A stretch of DNA of 46,026 nt from Candidatus Kuenenia stuttgartensis. GTDB taxonomy: Bacteria; Planctomycetota; Planctomycetia; Gemmatales; Gemmataceae. The stretch spans positions 1 through 46,026 of the forward strand of contig CAMCLK010000040.1 of assembly GCA_945875585.1 (NCBI GenBank), in the 5' to 3' direction. Under the pieces are notes generated by a model that saw only the letters and a program-made list of their open reading frames with translations, made no database searches and was not told the origin of the DNA. Positions 34,703 through 43,991 of the stretch are shown one piece after another (the stretch's first letter is position 1; the number at the start of each line of letters is the position of its first letter). The translations under genes and the position numbers were made by a program.

Positions 34703-36185
34703 GGCTATCCGTATTCCATGCCTTTTCCAAGTAACGCGACAGGTAGCCCAGAGGCAGCGACAAGGCGAGATAGAGAGCGGCCGTCACCAACCCGATTTCC
34801 ACAAATTTGAGGCTGCTTTTGGCCAGAATCTGGTATTCCTTGTTCAGTTCAACCAGAGCGATGGCGCTGGCGATGGAGGTGTCTTTGAACAGGGCGACCA
34901 TGTCGCTGGTCATGGGGGGCAGGGCCGTGCGGAGAGCCTGAGGCAGGATGATGCGTTTGAAGGTGAGGTTGGGTGACATCCCTAAGCATGCCGCAGCTTC
35001 CCACTGGCCACGGGGAACGGCCTGAAGCGAGGCGCGGTAGATTTCCGCCTCGTAGGCGGCGTAATTGAGACCCAACCCGAGCGTGGCTGCCACAAACGGC
35101 GTGATCCACTCGCCAAGGCCGTTCCAGCCAAGGCTTTCAGCCATGGTTGGCAAGCCGAAGTAGATGAAAAACAGTAACAGAAGTACCGGAATGCCCCGAA
35201 AGAACTCGACATAAGCGATGGCAAGCATTGCAAATGGTTGGGGGGCGTACAAACGGGTGACGGCTACAAGCAGGCCCAGAGCCATGGCCAAAGCGAAGCT
35301 GGCAGCGGTAAGGCGCACGGTCACCCATGCGCCTTCCAGCAGCAGGGGCAGATAGCGCATCAACGTCCAGTTTTCGCCGGTATGGTCGGTTTCCAGTTCC
35401 CATGAATCGTCACTTGTGGCTGTTTGTAGATGGGTGGCTTGGAATTCGTCCCACAGCCCCCATTCTTCGAGTATGCCTCGCAGCGTCCCATCGGCGATGA
35501 GTGCGTCGATGCCCGCGTCGATTTTTGTTTTCAAGACGGTGTCTTCCGGATGCACGGCAATGGCATAGCGGCCGGGCGCAAAGGCCGGTCCGGCAAAGGC
35601 CAAGGCCTTGTCCTTGCGGGCATAGGAGATGGCCATGGGCAGGTCGAGCAGTACGGCGTCGAGTCGGCCCAAACCCAGATCGCGGTAAGCCTCGGTGGGA
35701 GCAGGGTACCCGGCGACATCAAACCCGTCGTTGGCTAGGATGCGTTCTGCTGCTGTGGCGTCCATGGTGCCAACTTTGGCGCGTGGTAGTGTGTTTTTAA
35801 GGGTGGTGTAGTCGGTAAATCGTGATTCGCCAATTCGGCAGACAAGTTGCTGGCGGTAAAGGTAGTAGGGGCGGCAGAACAGTACTTCGCGCCTGCGGTC
35901 GGGGGTGACTTCCAGGCCATTCATGGCGAGGTCGAAATCGCGTTTTTTCAGCCCGGGAACCAGATTGTCGAACGGGTACTGGGTGAATGTGATCGGCCTG
36001 CCAAGACGGGCTGATAGGGCCTTGGTGATGTCAACTTCAAAACCAACACGTTCAAAGCCATCGCCAGTCTGCCTTTTGAAGCAGTAGGGCGCTCCGCCTT
36101 CCTCGTCGCATCCCCAGCGCAGAGGCTCGGCAGCGGGTGTCGTGGAGAGTAGGATTAAAGCCGCGAGCGGCCAAAAGCCTGCCAT
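34692..36185 (-). CDS. Fused amino-acid ABC binding protein and permease
   Basis: A 497-residue protein from the ATG at 36185, which has AGGAGG 5 bp upstream. After a signal peptide (FWPLAALILLSTTPAA) comes a periplasmic-binding protein domain of the SBP_bac_3 type (residues about 20-265; GFEVDITKALSARLGRPI, DLAMNGLEVTPDRR). The second half is a permease with the EAA-type motif (RASLQAVPRGQWEAAACLGM). Together with the ATPase this forms an importer with no separate binding protein. This fusion is known in glutamine/arginine transporters. Overlaps the small membrane-protein gene by 31 bp. Confidence 0.93.
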   Translation of the reverse strand: MAGFWPLAALILLSTTPAAEPLRWGCDEEGGAPYCFKRQTGDGFERVGFEVDITKALSARLGRPITFTQYPFDNLVPGLKKRDFDLAMNGLEVTPDRRREVLFCRPYYLYRQQLVCRIGESRFTDYTTLKNTLPRAKVGTMDATAAERILANDGFDVAGYPAPTEAYRDLGLGRLDAVLLDLPMAISYARKDKALAFAGPAFAPGRYAIAVHPEDTVLKTKIDAGIDALIADGTLRGILEEWGLWDEFQATHLQTATSDDSWELETDHTGENWTLMRYLPLLLEGAWVTVRLTAASFALAMALGLLVAVTRLYAPQPFAMLAIAYVEFFRGIPVLLLLFFIYFGLPTMAESLGWNGLGEWITPFVAATLGLGLNYAAYEAEIYRASLQAVPRGQWEAAACLGMSPNLTFKRIILPQALRTALPPMTSDMVALFKDTSIASAIALVELNKEYQILAKSSLKFVEIGLVTAALYLALSLPLGYLSRYLEKAWNTDSHGT

Positions 36186-36751
36186 GTTTCCTCCTGCATC
36201 AGCACAAGAACGCACCACATACCAAAAATAGGGCCCAACAGGGCGCATCCGCAAGGGCTGATGCAGGGCAGGGCGTTGACCACGGCGCCAGCCATAGCCA
36301 ATCCGTATCCTTGGCCTGTTTGAAGGGCACGGCCTCCGACAACTCCCAGAATACCCGTGGCCAGTCCACCCAGAGCGAAGAAGGTGGCCATGCCCTGATA
36401 GGCTCTGTGAATGTCGTCGAAGGTGGCGTTGTCTTTTTTCAGGCGCGCCCGCATGGCCTCCACCTGCTCGGGTTCGCGCTTTTCCATCACACGGAGAACG
36501 GCTTCAGGTTCGGATGCCGAAAGCACAACGGCAGCAAGGGCCGCCACGCTGCCAACCACAAGGTTCATGACACCGCAGAAAAAAAGGAATGCACCCGCGA
36601 TTGCCATGCGGATGGTGGCTTTTGTGGATGTTGTGGATTGGGGTGGGGGAGATACCGGTTCACGGGGCGTGTCCCATTCGGGCTCGATCCGTTTGGGAAT
36701 GCCTGAGCTGTAATCGAAACGAGGGCCGGGTGTAGGCGTGGGTCCGTCCAT
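36155..36751 (-). CDS. Small membrane protein of unknown function
   Basis: A 198-residue protein from the ATG at 36751 (GGGAGA upstream); the frame extends further but without a start signal. A Pro-rich N-terminus (about 45 residues) precedes a transmembrane helix (MAIAGAFLFFCGVMNLVVG) and a second hydrophobic region near the C-terminus (FALGGLATGILGVVGG, then ALPCISPCGCALLGPIFGMW). Four hydrophobic segments are likely. No family is recognised. The last 31 bp overlap the ABC gene. Confidence 0.72.
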   Translation of the reverse strand: MDGPTPTPGPRFDYSSGIPKRIEPEWDTPREPVSPPPQSTTSTKATIRMAIAGAFLFFCGVMNLVVGSVAALAAVVLSASEPEAVLRVMEKREPEQVEAMRARLKKDNATFDDIHRAYQGMATFFALGGLATGILGVVGGRALQTGQGYGLAMAGAVVNALPCISPCGCALLGPIFGMWCVLVLMQEETWQAFGRSRL

Positions 36752-36827
36752 TGTGCGGGGCGATCTCCCGAAATAATGTGAAATGAGATGGTAACAGGGG
36801 CCCGCTCTGGCGCAATGGCGCTGTGCT

Positions 36828-37208
36828 TCAACGCGGTTCAAGGGTGGTGTCGTGGTCGGGCCAGCAACCCGGGGTGTGGATGTCCAGAAGGGTGAGACCC
36901 TGATCGCCGGCACTGAAGGCGTGGCGTGTGCCGGGGGGCAGGCGTAGAAACAGACCGGCATGGAGGGGGTGATCGACACCATCGAGGTGGGCCATTCCCG
37001 ATCCGGCGATCACGTAGTAGGCTTCTTCGGCGCGCGTGTGGTAGCTGATGGGAGTGATGGCCCCCGGGTCGAGACGGACATGCCAAGCGGTGAGTTCGCC
37101 CTGTTCGTGGCGTTGGATGAGTGGTTCGAGGTGGTAGGGGCCGAGTGAGCGGTCAGCGGGCAGCAACCCCGGCTGCCTGACAATGACTCCGAGATCTTGG
37201 CGGGTCAT
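36828..37208 (-). CDS. Cupin-domain protein
   Basis: A 126-residue single-domain cupin. The beta-barrel motif PISYHTRAEEAYYVIAGSG contains the family's HxE-type metal ligands, and the second cupin motif PPGTRHAFSAG contains the later His. The metal-binding pattern fits mannose-6-phosphate isomerase-like or small-molecule cupins; no specific function can be read. It is transcribed away from the DEAD-box gene. Confidence 0.85.
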   Translation of the reverse strand: MTRQDLGVIVRQPGLLPADRSLGPYHLEPLIQRHEQGELTAWHVRLDPGAITPISYHTRAEEAYYVIAGSGMAHLDGVDHPLHAGLFLRLPPGTRHAFSAGDQGLTLLDIHTPGCWPDHDTTLEPR

Positions 37209-37315
37209 GGTTTCCTCGTCATGTTAAAATGGATGATCGATACTGTATGGACCGGAACTTGAGTCCATGTTATGCTTCAAATGTGAATAATACCGTAACG
37301 AGAGACACGAGTCCT

Positions 37316-38638
37316 GTGACAGATCCGACAATGCAGCCTGCCACGCAGGCGGAAGAAATGGCGCCAACGTTCAGCGCGCCCTCCCAAGAAACGCAAGAAA
37401 CCGGCGGAAGTCCGAACGGTTTGGAAGCATTGAATTTGCGGCCTGAGCTCTTTGCCTCGCTGCAACGCGCTGGCTACACCAAACCAACACCGATCCAACG
37501 CGAAGTCATTCCATTGGCGCTCGCTGGCCACGACGTGATTGGCCAAGCCCAGACCGGTACAGGCAAAACCGCTGCGTTTCTGGTGCCATTTCTTCAAAAT
37601 TGGCGATCCATGCAGACTGAAGGGGTTGCCGGCATTGTGCTGGTCCCCACTCGCGAACTGGCCCTTCAGGTGGTTGCTGAAGCTCGGAAAATCGCCTGCG
37701 ATCCAGACTTTGCCGTGGTTGCGGTTTATGGTGGCCAAGCTATTGGCCCACAGATTACCGCCATTCGCAAAAATGCTCCCCTTGTGGTGGGCACCCCCGG
37801 GAGGGTGATCGACCACCTTATGCGTGGCACCTTGCGACTCGATAATTTGCGTTATGCCGTGCTCGACGAAGCCGATCGCATGCTTGATATCGGGTTCCGC
37901 CCCGATATTGAAAAAATCCTCCGTCGCTGCCCAACCGACCGTCAGACCTTGCTTCTATCGGCAACCATGTCCGACGAAGTGCTTCGTTTGGCTCAACGCT
38001 ATCAGCGCGACCCGAAAACCGTTCAAATCACGCCGGAAATACCGACGGTGGCGCGTATCCGCCAGTCGTATGTGGCGGTGGAAGAAGATCGCAAGCTGCC
38101 TTTGTTGCTGAAACTGCTGGAAACCGAGCAACCGCGTGCCAGTATCATTTTTGTGGAACGCAAACGCTGGGCGGAAAACCTTTACCGGGAACTCCGGCAG
38201 ACTATCAAGGGTGTTTCCATGATGCACGGCGACTTGCCCCAAGGCATGCGCACAAAAATCATGGAAGCATTCCGCGCCGGGAAGATCCGGCATTTGGTGG
38301 CAACAGATGTGGTGGGCCGCGGTATCGACGTGAAGAACCTTTCCCACGTCTTTAATTATGATATTCCCGAAGATCCTGACGCCTACGTTCACCGCATCGG
38401 CCGGACCGGCCGCATTGGCGCCGATGGCGTGGCCATCGCCTTCATCTCGCCAGACCAAGGGCATCGGCTGACCAGCGTTGAAATCTTCATCAACAAGCTG
38501 CTCGATAAGCGCGAGGCACCCGGTTTCGAGGGGGTTCGCCCCAAAGATCTGCCCCAACCCGAAGAGATCAAGGCTCCAGCAGCTCCGGCTCAGCCCGTGT
38601 TCGGGCGCCGTACCAAAAAATACAGCAACAGGCTGTAA
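37316..38638 (+). CDS. DEAD-box RNA helicase
   Basis: About 440 residues with the complete DEAD-box set: Q motif (GYTKPTPIQ), motif I AQTGTGKT, Ia PTRELA, Ib TPGR, II DEAD, III SAT, and VI HRIGRTGR. This is the RhlE/CsdA type by architecture, ATP-dependent RNA unwinding. The start is uncertain. An ATG at 37229 is open but would leave only 20 bp to the divergent cupin gene and has no SD, so I prefer GTG at 37316; ATG at 37331 is also possible. The C-terminus is short and basic (FGRRTKKYSNRL). Confidence 0.92.
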   Translation: MTDPTMQPATQAEEMAPTFSAPSQETQETGGSPNGLEALNLRPELFASLQRAGYTKPTPIQREVIPLALAGHDVIGQAQTGTGKTAAFLVPFLQNWRSMQTEGVAGIVLVPTRELALQVVAEARKIACDPDFAVVAVYGGQAIGPQITAIRKNAPLVVGTPGRVIDHLMRGTLRLDNLRYAVLDEADRMLDIGFRPDIEKILRRCPTDRQTLLLSATMSDEVLRLAQRYQRDPKTVQITPEIPTVARIRQSYVAVEEDRKLPLLLKLLETEQPRASIIFVERKRWAENLYRELRQTIKGVSMMHGDLPQGMRTKIMEAFRAGKIRHLVATDVVGRGIDVKNLSHVFNYDIPEDPDAYVHRIGRTGRIGADGVAIAFISPDQGHRLTSVEIFINKLLDKREAPGFEGVRPKDLPQPEEIKAPAAPAQPVFGRRTKKYSNRL

Positions 38639-38677
38639 TCTGCCGGTTGGCCCTCCCTCGTCCGCTGGCATAGACTG

Positions 38678-38710
38678 TCACGTGTCGTTCCGGCACGTGA
38701 TTGTTGTTTT
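38678..38710 (+). terminator. Possible terminator after the helicase gene
   Basis: TCACGTG at 38678-38684 pairs with CACGTGA at 38694-38700 (9-nt loop) and is followed by TTGTTGTTTT. It lies 40 bp after the helicase stop and just before the phosphoketolase start. Confidence 0.55.
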
Positions 38711-38727
38711 CGCAGCGGAGTTATTAA

Positions 38728-41124
38728 ATGCCCAATGAACTAGAACCTTGGGGGCCGGCGCGTTCCACGGTGCCCGGCGCGCCGTTATCCGCCACTGCCC
38801 TTGAGGGGATTCATGCTTATTGGAGGGCTTGCAACTACTTGGCGGCAGGGATGATCTACCTCCGCGCCAACCCGTTGCTGCGTGAACCGCTGCGGATCGA
38901 ACATATCAAGCGGCGTCTGCTGGGGCATTGGGGTGCCAGTCCGGGCTTATCGTTTTGTTACACGCACCTGAACCGTATCATCCGTGAACGTGGCGAAAAC
39001 GTGATCTTTCTGGCGGGCCCGGGCCACGGCGCCCCCGGTGTGATCGCCCCTGTTTTTCTTGAAGGCGTTTATTCTGAAATATATCCGCAATGCGGTGCCG
39101 ACGCTGCCGGTATGGAACACCTGTTCCGCATGTTCAGCTTCCCCGGCGGCGTGGGCAGCCATTGCACGCCGGAGCTGCCCGGCAGCATTCATGAAGGTGG
39201 AGAACTAGGCTACAGTGTGTCGCATGCTACCGGCGCGGTGTTCGACAACCCGCGTCTGGTTGCCGCGGTGGTGGTGGGCGATGGCGAGGCGGAAACGGGG
39301 CCACTGGCGGGCTCGTGGAATGGCGGGCGCTTTCTGAACCCCGCAACCGATGGCGCTATTTTGCCCATTTTGCATCTGAACGGATATAAAATCAACAACC
39401 CCACTGTTCTGGCCCGGATTCCGCGCGCGGAGCTGATCAGCTTTTTCATCGGGTTGGGCTACGAACCGCTGCTGGTTGAGGGTTCTGAACCGGAGAGCAT
39501 GCACCAAGCCATGGCGGCCACGCTGGACTACGCCTTCGATCGCATTGAAGCCATCCGCAAAGAAGGCAAGGCGGAGCGCGCCCGCTGGCCGCTGGTCATT
39601 CTGCGCAGCCCCAAAGGCTGGACCGGGCCACACGAGGTGGATGGCCTGCCGGTTGAAGGAACATTCCGATCGCATCAGGTGCCATTATCGGGCCTTGCTG
39701 GTAATCCGGCGCATTTGGCGCAGCTTGAGGCGTGGCTGAAAAGCTACAAGCCGGAGGAACTGTTCGATTCCACCGGTGCCTTCCGGGCAGAGTTGAAGGT
39801 GCTGGCGCCCTCGGGAACCAGCCGTATGAGCGCCCGACCAGAGGCCAATGGCGGTTTGATCCGCCGGCCATTGCGTATGGGAGATTATCGGCAGCATGCG
39901 GTGAAGGTTGAAAAGCCGGGTGTGGCGCGATCGCTGAACACGGGGCCTTTGGGTCGGTTTCTGCGCGATATCATGCGCGACAATCCGCAGCAGTTTCGAG
40001 TATTTGGGCCCGATGAAACCTCTTCGAATAAGCTGCATGCCCTTTACGAGGTGACAGGGAAAACCTGGCTGGCCGAGCGCCTGCCAACGGATGATCAGGG
40101 GGGGCATCTTTCAGCTGATGGTCGGGTGATGGAAATTTTGTCCGAGCACACGCTTGAAGGGTGGCTTGAGGGGTATTTGCTCACCGGCCGGCACGGGTTC
40201 CTCTCCACCTACGAAGCCTTTGTGCATGTGATTGATTCCATGTTCAACCAGCATGCCAAGTGGCTGGCCAAGTCGCGTGAATTGGCGTGGCGCGGCAGTG
40301 TCTCGTCGCTGAACCTGTTGATCACGTCCACTGTATGGCGGCAAGATCACAACGGTTTCACGCACCAAGATCCGGGTTTTCTCGATGTGGTGGTGAACAA
40401 GAGCCCCGATGTCACGCGCATTTATCTGCCTCCCGATGCCAACTGCTTATTGGCCGTGGCCGATCATTGCCTTAAAAGTGTCGATTACGTGAATGTGATT
40501 GTCTGCGACAAGCAGGATCACCCGCAGTTTTTGTCGATGCAGCAGGCGGAACGCCATTGTGCCAAGGGTTTGGGCCTGTGGGAGTGGGCCAGCACCGATT
40601 CGGGCCAGGAGCCAGATGCGGTGCTGGTGGGTTGTGGCGATGTCGCCACGCAGGAGGCTCTGGCCGCCGCAGCCATGCTTAGGCAGCACCTGCCTGACCT
40701 GCGGCTACGATTTATCAATGTGGTGGATCTGTTTCGTTTGTGTCCGCAATCGGAGCATCCGCATGGCATGTCCGACCGCGAGTTCGATTCACTCTTCACG
40801 CTCGACAAACCAATCATTTTCAATTTTCACGGGTATCCGTACCTGATTCACCGTCTGACCTACCGTCGCACCAATCACGAAAACTTGCATGTGCGTGGGT
40901 ACAAGGAAAAGGGAAACATCAACACGCCGCTGGAATTGGCGATCGAAAACCAGATCGACCGTTTTACCTTGGCTCGCGATGTCATTGGCCGGGTGCCGCG
41001 CTTCCGGGTCTCCGCGGCGCACCTGCGCGAACGTTTCCGCGACGAGCAACTCGACTGCCTCAGGTATGCGCACGAACACGGCGTGGACAGGGAAGATGTC
41101 GTCGCGTGGTCATGGCCTGTGTGA
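38728..41124 (+). CDS. xfp: Phosphoketolase
   Basis: A 798-residue thiamine-diphosphate enzyme that splits xylulose-5-phosphate (and usually fructose-6-phosphate) into acetyl phosphate and an aldose phosphate. Length and all segments fit Xfp: GHGAPGV near residue 100, the ThDP site GDGEAETGPLAGSWN, HLNGYKINNPT, and the substrate loop QDHNGFTHQDPGF. The start follows GGAG. No acetate kinase or phosphotransacetylase is in this window, so the acetyl phosphate must be used by genes elsewhere. It is between the helicase (same strand) and a convergent DUF1559 gene. Confidence 0.95.
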   Translation: MPNELEPWGPARSTVPGAPLSATALEGIHAYWRACNYLAAGMIYLRANPLLREPLRIEHIKRRLLGHWGASPGLSFCYTHLNRIIRERGENVIFLAGPGHGAPGVIAPVFLEGVYSEIYPQCGADAAGMEHLFRMFSFPGGVGSHCTPELPGSIHEGGELGYSVSHATGAVFDNPRLVAAVVVGDGEAETGPLAGSWNGGRFLNPATDGAILPILHLNGYKINNPTVLARIPRAELISFFIGLGYEPLLVEGSEPESMHQAMAATLDYAFDRIEAIRKEGKAERARWPLVILRSPKGWTGPHEVDGLPVEGTFRSHQVPLSGLAGNPAHLAQLEAWLKSYKPEELFDSTGAFRAELKVLAPSGTSRMSARPEANGGLIRRPLRMGDYRQHAVKVEKPGVARSLNTGPLGRFLRDIMRDNPQQFRVFGPDETSSNKLHALYEVTGKTWLAERLPTDDQGGHLSADGRVMEILSEHTLEGWLEGYLLTGRHGFLSTYEAFVHVIDSMFNQHAKWLAKSRELAWRGSVSSLNLLITSTVWRQDHNGFTHQDPGFLDVVVNKSPDVTRIYLPPDANCLLAVADHCLKSVDYVNVIVCDKQDHPQFLSMQQAERHCAKGLGLWEWASTDSGQEPDAVLVGCGDVATQEALAAAAMLRQHLPDLRLRFINVVDLFRLCPQSEHPHGMSDREFDSLFTLDKPIIFNFHGYPYLIHRLTYRRTNHENLHVRGYKEKGNINTPLELAIENQIDRFTLARDVIGRVPRFRVSAAHLRERFRDEQLDCLRYAHEHGVDREDVVAWSWPV

Positions 41125-41155
41125 TACGTGAACTGTTTCAAAATAAAAAAAGATA

Positions 41156-41186
41156 GGCGCGGCAGATTAAGTCTGCCGCGCCTTCT
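41156..41186. terminator. Hairpin terminator between convergent xfp and DUF1559 genes
   Basis: An 11-bp perfect stem (GGCGCGGCAGA at 41156-41166, TCTGCCGCGCC at 41172-41182) with a 5-nt loop. Plus-strand tail is TTCTGATTTG; on the other strand the flank is a long T-rich run (TATCTTTTTTTATTTT), so it most likely works in both directions. Confidence 0.88.
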
Positions 41187-41210
41187 GATTTGATATGTTT
41201 CAGCCCCGAA

Positions 41211-42215
41211 TCAGTTCAGGTCGTTGACTTCGCCGCCATCACGTGTGACCAGTCGGCCCAGTGTGCGGATGCTGGTGCTGGCGGAGATGAACCTGACAGA
41301 TCCATCGACCAGCGTGGCATTCACACCACCGGTGTGGAAGCTGTAAAGCTGGCTGGTACCGTCTGTTCCAAAGAAAGCGGAGGTAGGTCCTCCTGCCGCG
41401 ATGTAATCCAGCCCATTGGTGGCATTGATGGCGGTGACGCTGGTTGAAGTGGCGCTCGTTGGAATGGTGCCAGTGGCATCGGTTCCCAAGAGGAAAGCGA
41501 TTTCACTAGCCGGGCGGCACCAGCCGCCTCCGTTGACGCGAGCGGTTGTTGAAGCTGCTACTGCAAGCTTGCCGTTGCGGAAAATATCAGGACGGCCAGC
41601 AGATTCGGTCACAAACAGGGTGTTGGAGGTGCCGTCGAGGAAGTCGGCAAAGCGCAGGCCCTGAGTTTTGGAGATAGCACCGCGCGCATTACCGGCAATA
41701 TCAACCAGACCCGCCGTGGCTAAAAATGGATGCACACCATAGATACCAGCGTAATCGGTGTTGGCCACAATGTTGGACCATGCAGGTGTGGTATCGGGAG
41801 CGCCGTCCTGCTTCTGGCCACTGGGCGACGATGGGCATTCAAAAGTTTTGATACGGGTGCTGACAACTGGAAGATTCAATGGGTCGGACCAGTTGACGGT
41901 GAGGTTGTAGTTCTTCCACAGGTTGTCCTGCTCGATGTACGGCAGAATATAGGTGGCCCAACGCACGCGAACCGTTGAGTTGACGGCGGGGCGAAGGTTG
42001 GCGGGAATCGTGCCCCGCGCATCGTGGAAACCGTGCAGCGCCATGCCAATTTGTTTCAGGTTGTTGGTGCAGCTCATGCGGTTGGCGGCTTCACGCACCT
42101 TCTGCACGGCGGGAACCAGCAGGCCGATGAGAACGGCGATGATGGCAATAACAACCAGGAGTTCGATCAGGGTAAAGGCAGGGCGCGAAGCGCGGGCCTG
42201 AGTGTGAGCAGTCAT
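41211..42215 (-). CDS. DUF1559 protein with prepilin-type N-terminus (second copy)
   Basis: A 334-residue protein. It has the prepilin-like N-terminus ([19 protein letters not shown]), the [22 protein letters not shown] helix, and the H-x9-DG motif near the C-terminus ([14 protein letters not shown]). Two Cys (FECPSS and [10 protein letters not shown]) could pair. It is similar in layout to the copy at 5517-6515. The start is preceded by GGAGG. The function of the family is unknown. Confidence 0.94.
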   Translation of the reverse strand: MTAHTQARASRPAFTLIELLVVIAIIAVLIGLLVPAVQKVREAANRMSCTNNLKQIGMALHGFHDARGTIPANLRPAVNSTVRVRWATYILPYIEQDNLWKNYNLTVNWSDPLNLPVVSTRIKTFECPSSPSGQKQDGAPDTTPAWSNIVANTDYAGIYGVHPFLATAGLVDIAGNARGAISKTQGLRFADFLDGTSNTLFVTESAGRPDIFRNGKLAVAASTTARVNGGGWCRPASEIAFLLGTDATGTIPTSATSTSVTAINATNGLDYIAAGGPTSAFFGTDGTSQLYSFHTGGVNATLVDGSVRFISASTSIRTLGRLVTRDGGEVNDLN

Positions 42216-42251
42216 GCGTGACCTCCATGCAAGCGATCGTTTTTCGAATCA

Positions 42252-42291
42252 TGATCAGCATTAGTATCATTAAGCTGATCAGACCAGTAAA
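42252..42291 (-). promoter_or_regulatory. Candidate promoter with operator-like inverted repeat for the second DUF1559 gene
   Basis: On the minus strand TTTACT (42291-42286) and GATACT (42268-42263) are separated by exactly 17 bp. An inverted repeat TGATCAGC / GCTGATCA (arms at 42252-42259 and 42274-42281) flanks the -10 element, as an operator would. The match to the sigma-70 consensus is 4/6 in each box. Confidence 0.45.
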
Positions 42292-42533
42292 CATCGGCCT
42301 GGCGGCTTCGTCAAGTTCAATAAATCTCCATCATGATCATTTTAGTCGTGTTCCGAAATGAAGCAGGCAATGCCTACAGATCAAGCGTCGATTTTCAGAC
42401 AACTCCTTGACAGTCATCCATTCACGGGCTGAATTACCTAGGAAATAAGCGAATAGCTACGCTGCAGCGGGTGGTGGCATGCCAGTTGCATTGAGTCTTC
42501 TGTTCAAAAGAAAACTACCAAGGTCTCCTCTCC
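42292..42533. other. Rest of the intergenic region before the ATP-grasp gene
   Basis: With the promoter region the gap between the divergent starts is 318 bp. It is AT-rich from about 42310 to 42420 and contains a TTGCATTGAGTC-like region near 42485. No hairpin terminator, tRNA or short gene is seen. It presumably holds the promoter for the three-gene plus-strand operon. Confidence 0.35.
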
Positions 42534-43991
42534 ATGCAGACCATGCGACAAACAAATGGCACCTCGTGGTTCGAGGGCTACCAATCAGCAGGTTGGGATG
42601 AAATGGTTGCTGCCAATGGCAGCATTCGTCCCCATTACGAAGAAGTGGCCAGCAGGCTTGCCGAGCTGACTCCTGCTGATATCCAGAGGCGACACCGCCT
42701 TGCAGATCTGACGATGCGTCAGCAAGGAATTACCTTCACTGTTTACGGCCGGGATCAGGGTGTTGAGCGGATTATGCCATTTGATCCCATGCCCCGGATC
42801 GTACCGGCAGATGAATGGGAAAAAGTTGAACGTGGTCTGAAACAACGCATTAGGGCCCTTAACCTATTTGTTCACGATGTTTACCATGGCCGCAAGATCC
42901 TGAAGGACAGGATCGTTCCGGCGGATCTTGTTCTAGGATGCACTTCGTACCGCCGGGAAATGGTGGGGATTCAGGTCCCCAGTGACATTTACATCCACAT
43001 CTGCGGCACCGACCTCATCCGAGATCCTTCGGGTGAGTATCTGGTTTTAGAAGACAATGGCCGCACTCCCTCCGGCGTAAGCTATGTTCTGAAAAACCGT
43101 CAGGTCATGAAGCAGGTCTTTGCCCCCCTGTTTGGCGACAATATTATTCGGCCTGTGGACGATTATCCAGCGCGGCTTCTGTCGATGCTGAGGCATGTGG
43201 CCCCCGGTGGAATTGAGGACCCCACCATCGCTGTATTAACTCCCGGTCTTTATAACTCCGCATACTTCGAACACAGCTTTTTGGCCCGGCAGATGGGGGT
43301 AGAGCTGGTGGAGGGCCGCGATCTGGTCGTGGAGAACGGTTACGTGCATGCGCGCACCACTTCGGGCCTTAAGCGCATCGATGTTCTTTACCGCCGAGTC
43401 GATGATATGTTTCTCGACCCGCTCACCTTCAATTCCTCAAGTATTCTCGGCGTGCCCGGCTTGATGGGTTGCTACCGTGGTGGCCGTGTCAATCTTGCCA
43501 ACGGTATCGGAACAGGTGTTGCGGACGATAAAGGTATTTATCCTTTTGTTCCCGACATGATACGTTATTATCTCGCTGAAGATCCGATTCTGCGCAATGT
43601 AGAAACATACCGACCCACGCTGCCTTCGCACAGGCAGCATGTGCTGGCCAACCTTCACAAGCTTGTGGTGAAGGCGGTGGATGGCTCTGGTGGCTATGGC
43701 ATGCTCATCGGGCCAGCGAGCACTGCCGAGGAACGCGAAGCTTTTGCCCGCAAGATCGAGGCCAACCCACGTGGATATGTGGCACAGCCTACCATTTGCC
43801 TCAGTCAGCATCCAACATTTGTCGATGGTGCCCTTTCCGGCAGGCACGTCGATCTGAGACCTTTCATTTTGTACGGTGAAGACATCCATGTGCTTCCGGG
43901 AGGTCTCACGCGCGTTGCCCTGCGTCAGGGAAGTTTGGTGGTGAACAGTTCTCAGGGTGGTGGCAGTAAAGATACCTGGGTGCTGGCATGA
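42534..43991 (+). CDS. Circularly permuted ATP-grasp protein (DUF404/DUF407 type)
   Basis: A 485-residue protein of the circularly permuted ATP-grasp family. Characteristic segments include FDPMPRIVPADEW, VLEDNGRTPSGVSYVL, AVLTPGLYNSAYFEHSFLARQMG, GSGGYGMLIGP and VDLRPFILYG. These proteins are thought to join small peptides or amide bonds using ATP. It overlaps the alpha-E gene by 4 bp (ATGA), and a transglutaminase-like gene follows, which is the usual trio. The start has AAGG about 10 bp upstream. Confidence 0.93.
   Translation: MQTMRQTNGTSWFEGYQSAGWDEMVAANGSIRPHYEEVASRLAELTPADIQRRHRLADLTMRQQGITFTVYGRDQGVERIMPFDPMPRIVPADEWEKVERGLKQRIRALNLFVHDVYHGRKILKDRIVPADLVLGCTSYRREMVGIQVPSDIYIHICGTDLIRDPSGEYLVLEDNGRTPSGVSYVLKNRQVMKQVFAPLFGDNIIRPVDDYPARLLSMLRHVAPGGIEDPTIAVLTPGLYNSAYFEHSFLARQMGVELVEGRDLVVENGYVHARTTSGLKRIDVLYRRVDDMFLDPLTFNSSSILGVPGLMGCYRGGRVNLANGIGTGVADDKGIYPFVPDMIRYYLAEDPILRNVETYRPTLPSHRQHVLANLHKLVVKAVDGSGGYGMLIGPASTAEEREAFARKIEANPRGYVAQPTICLSQHPTFVDGALSGRHVDLRPFILYGEDIHVLPGGLTRVALRQGSLVVNSSQGGGSKDTWVLA

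Noticed and set aside
37955..38671. Minus-strand 238-codon frame opposite the helicase gene
   Set aside because: Helicase motifs prove the plus-strand gene; the opposite frame has no motif.
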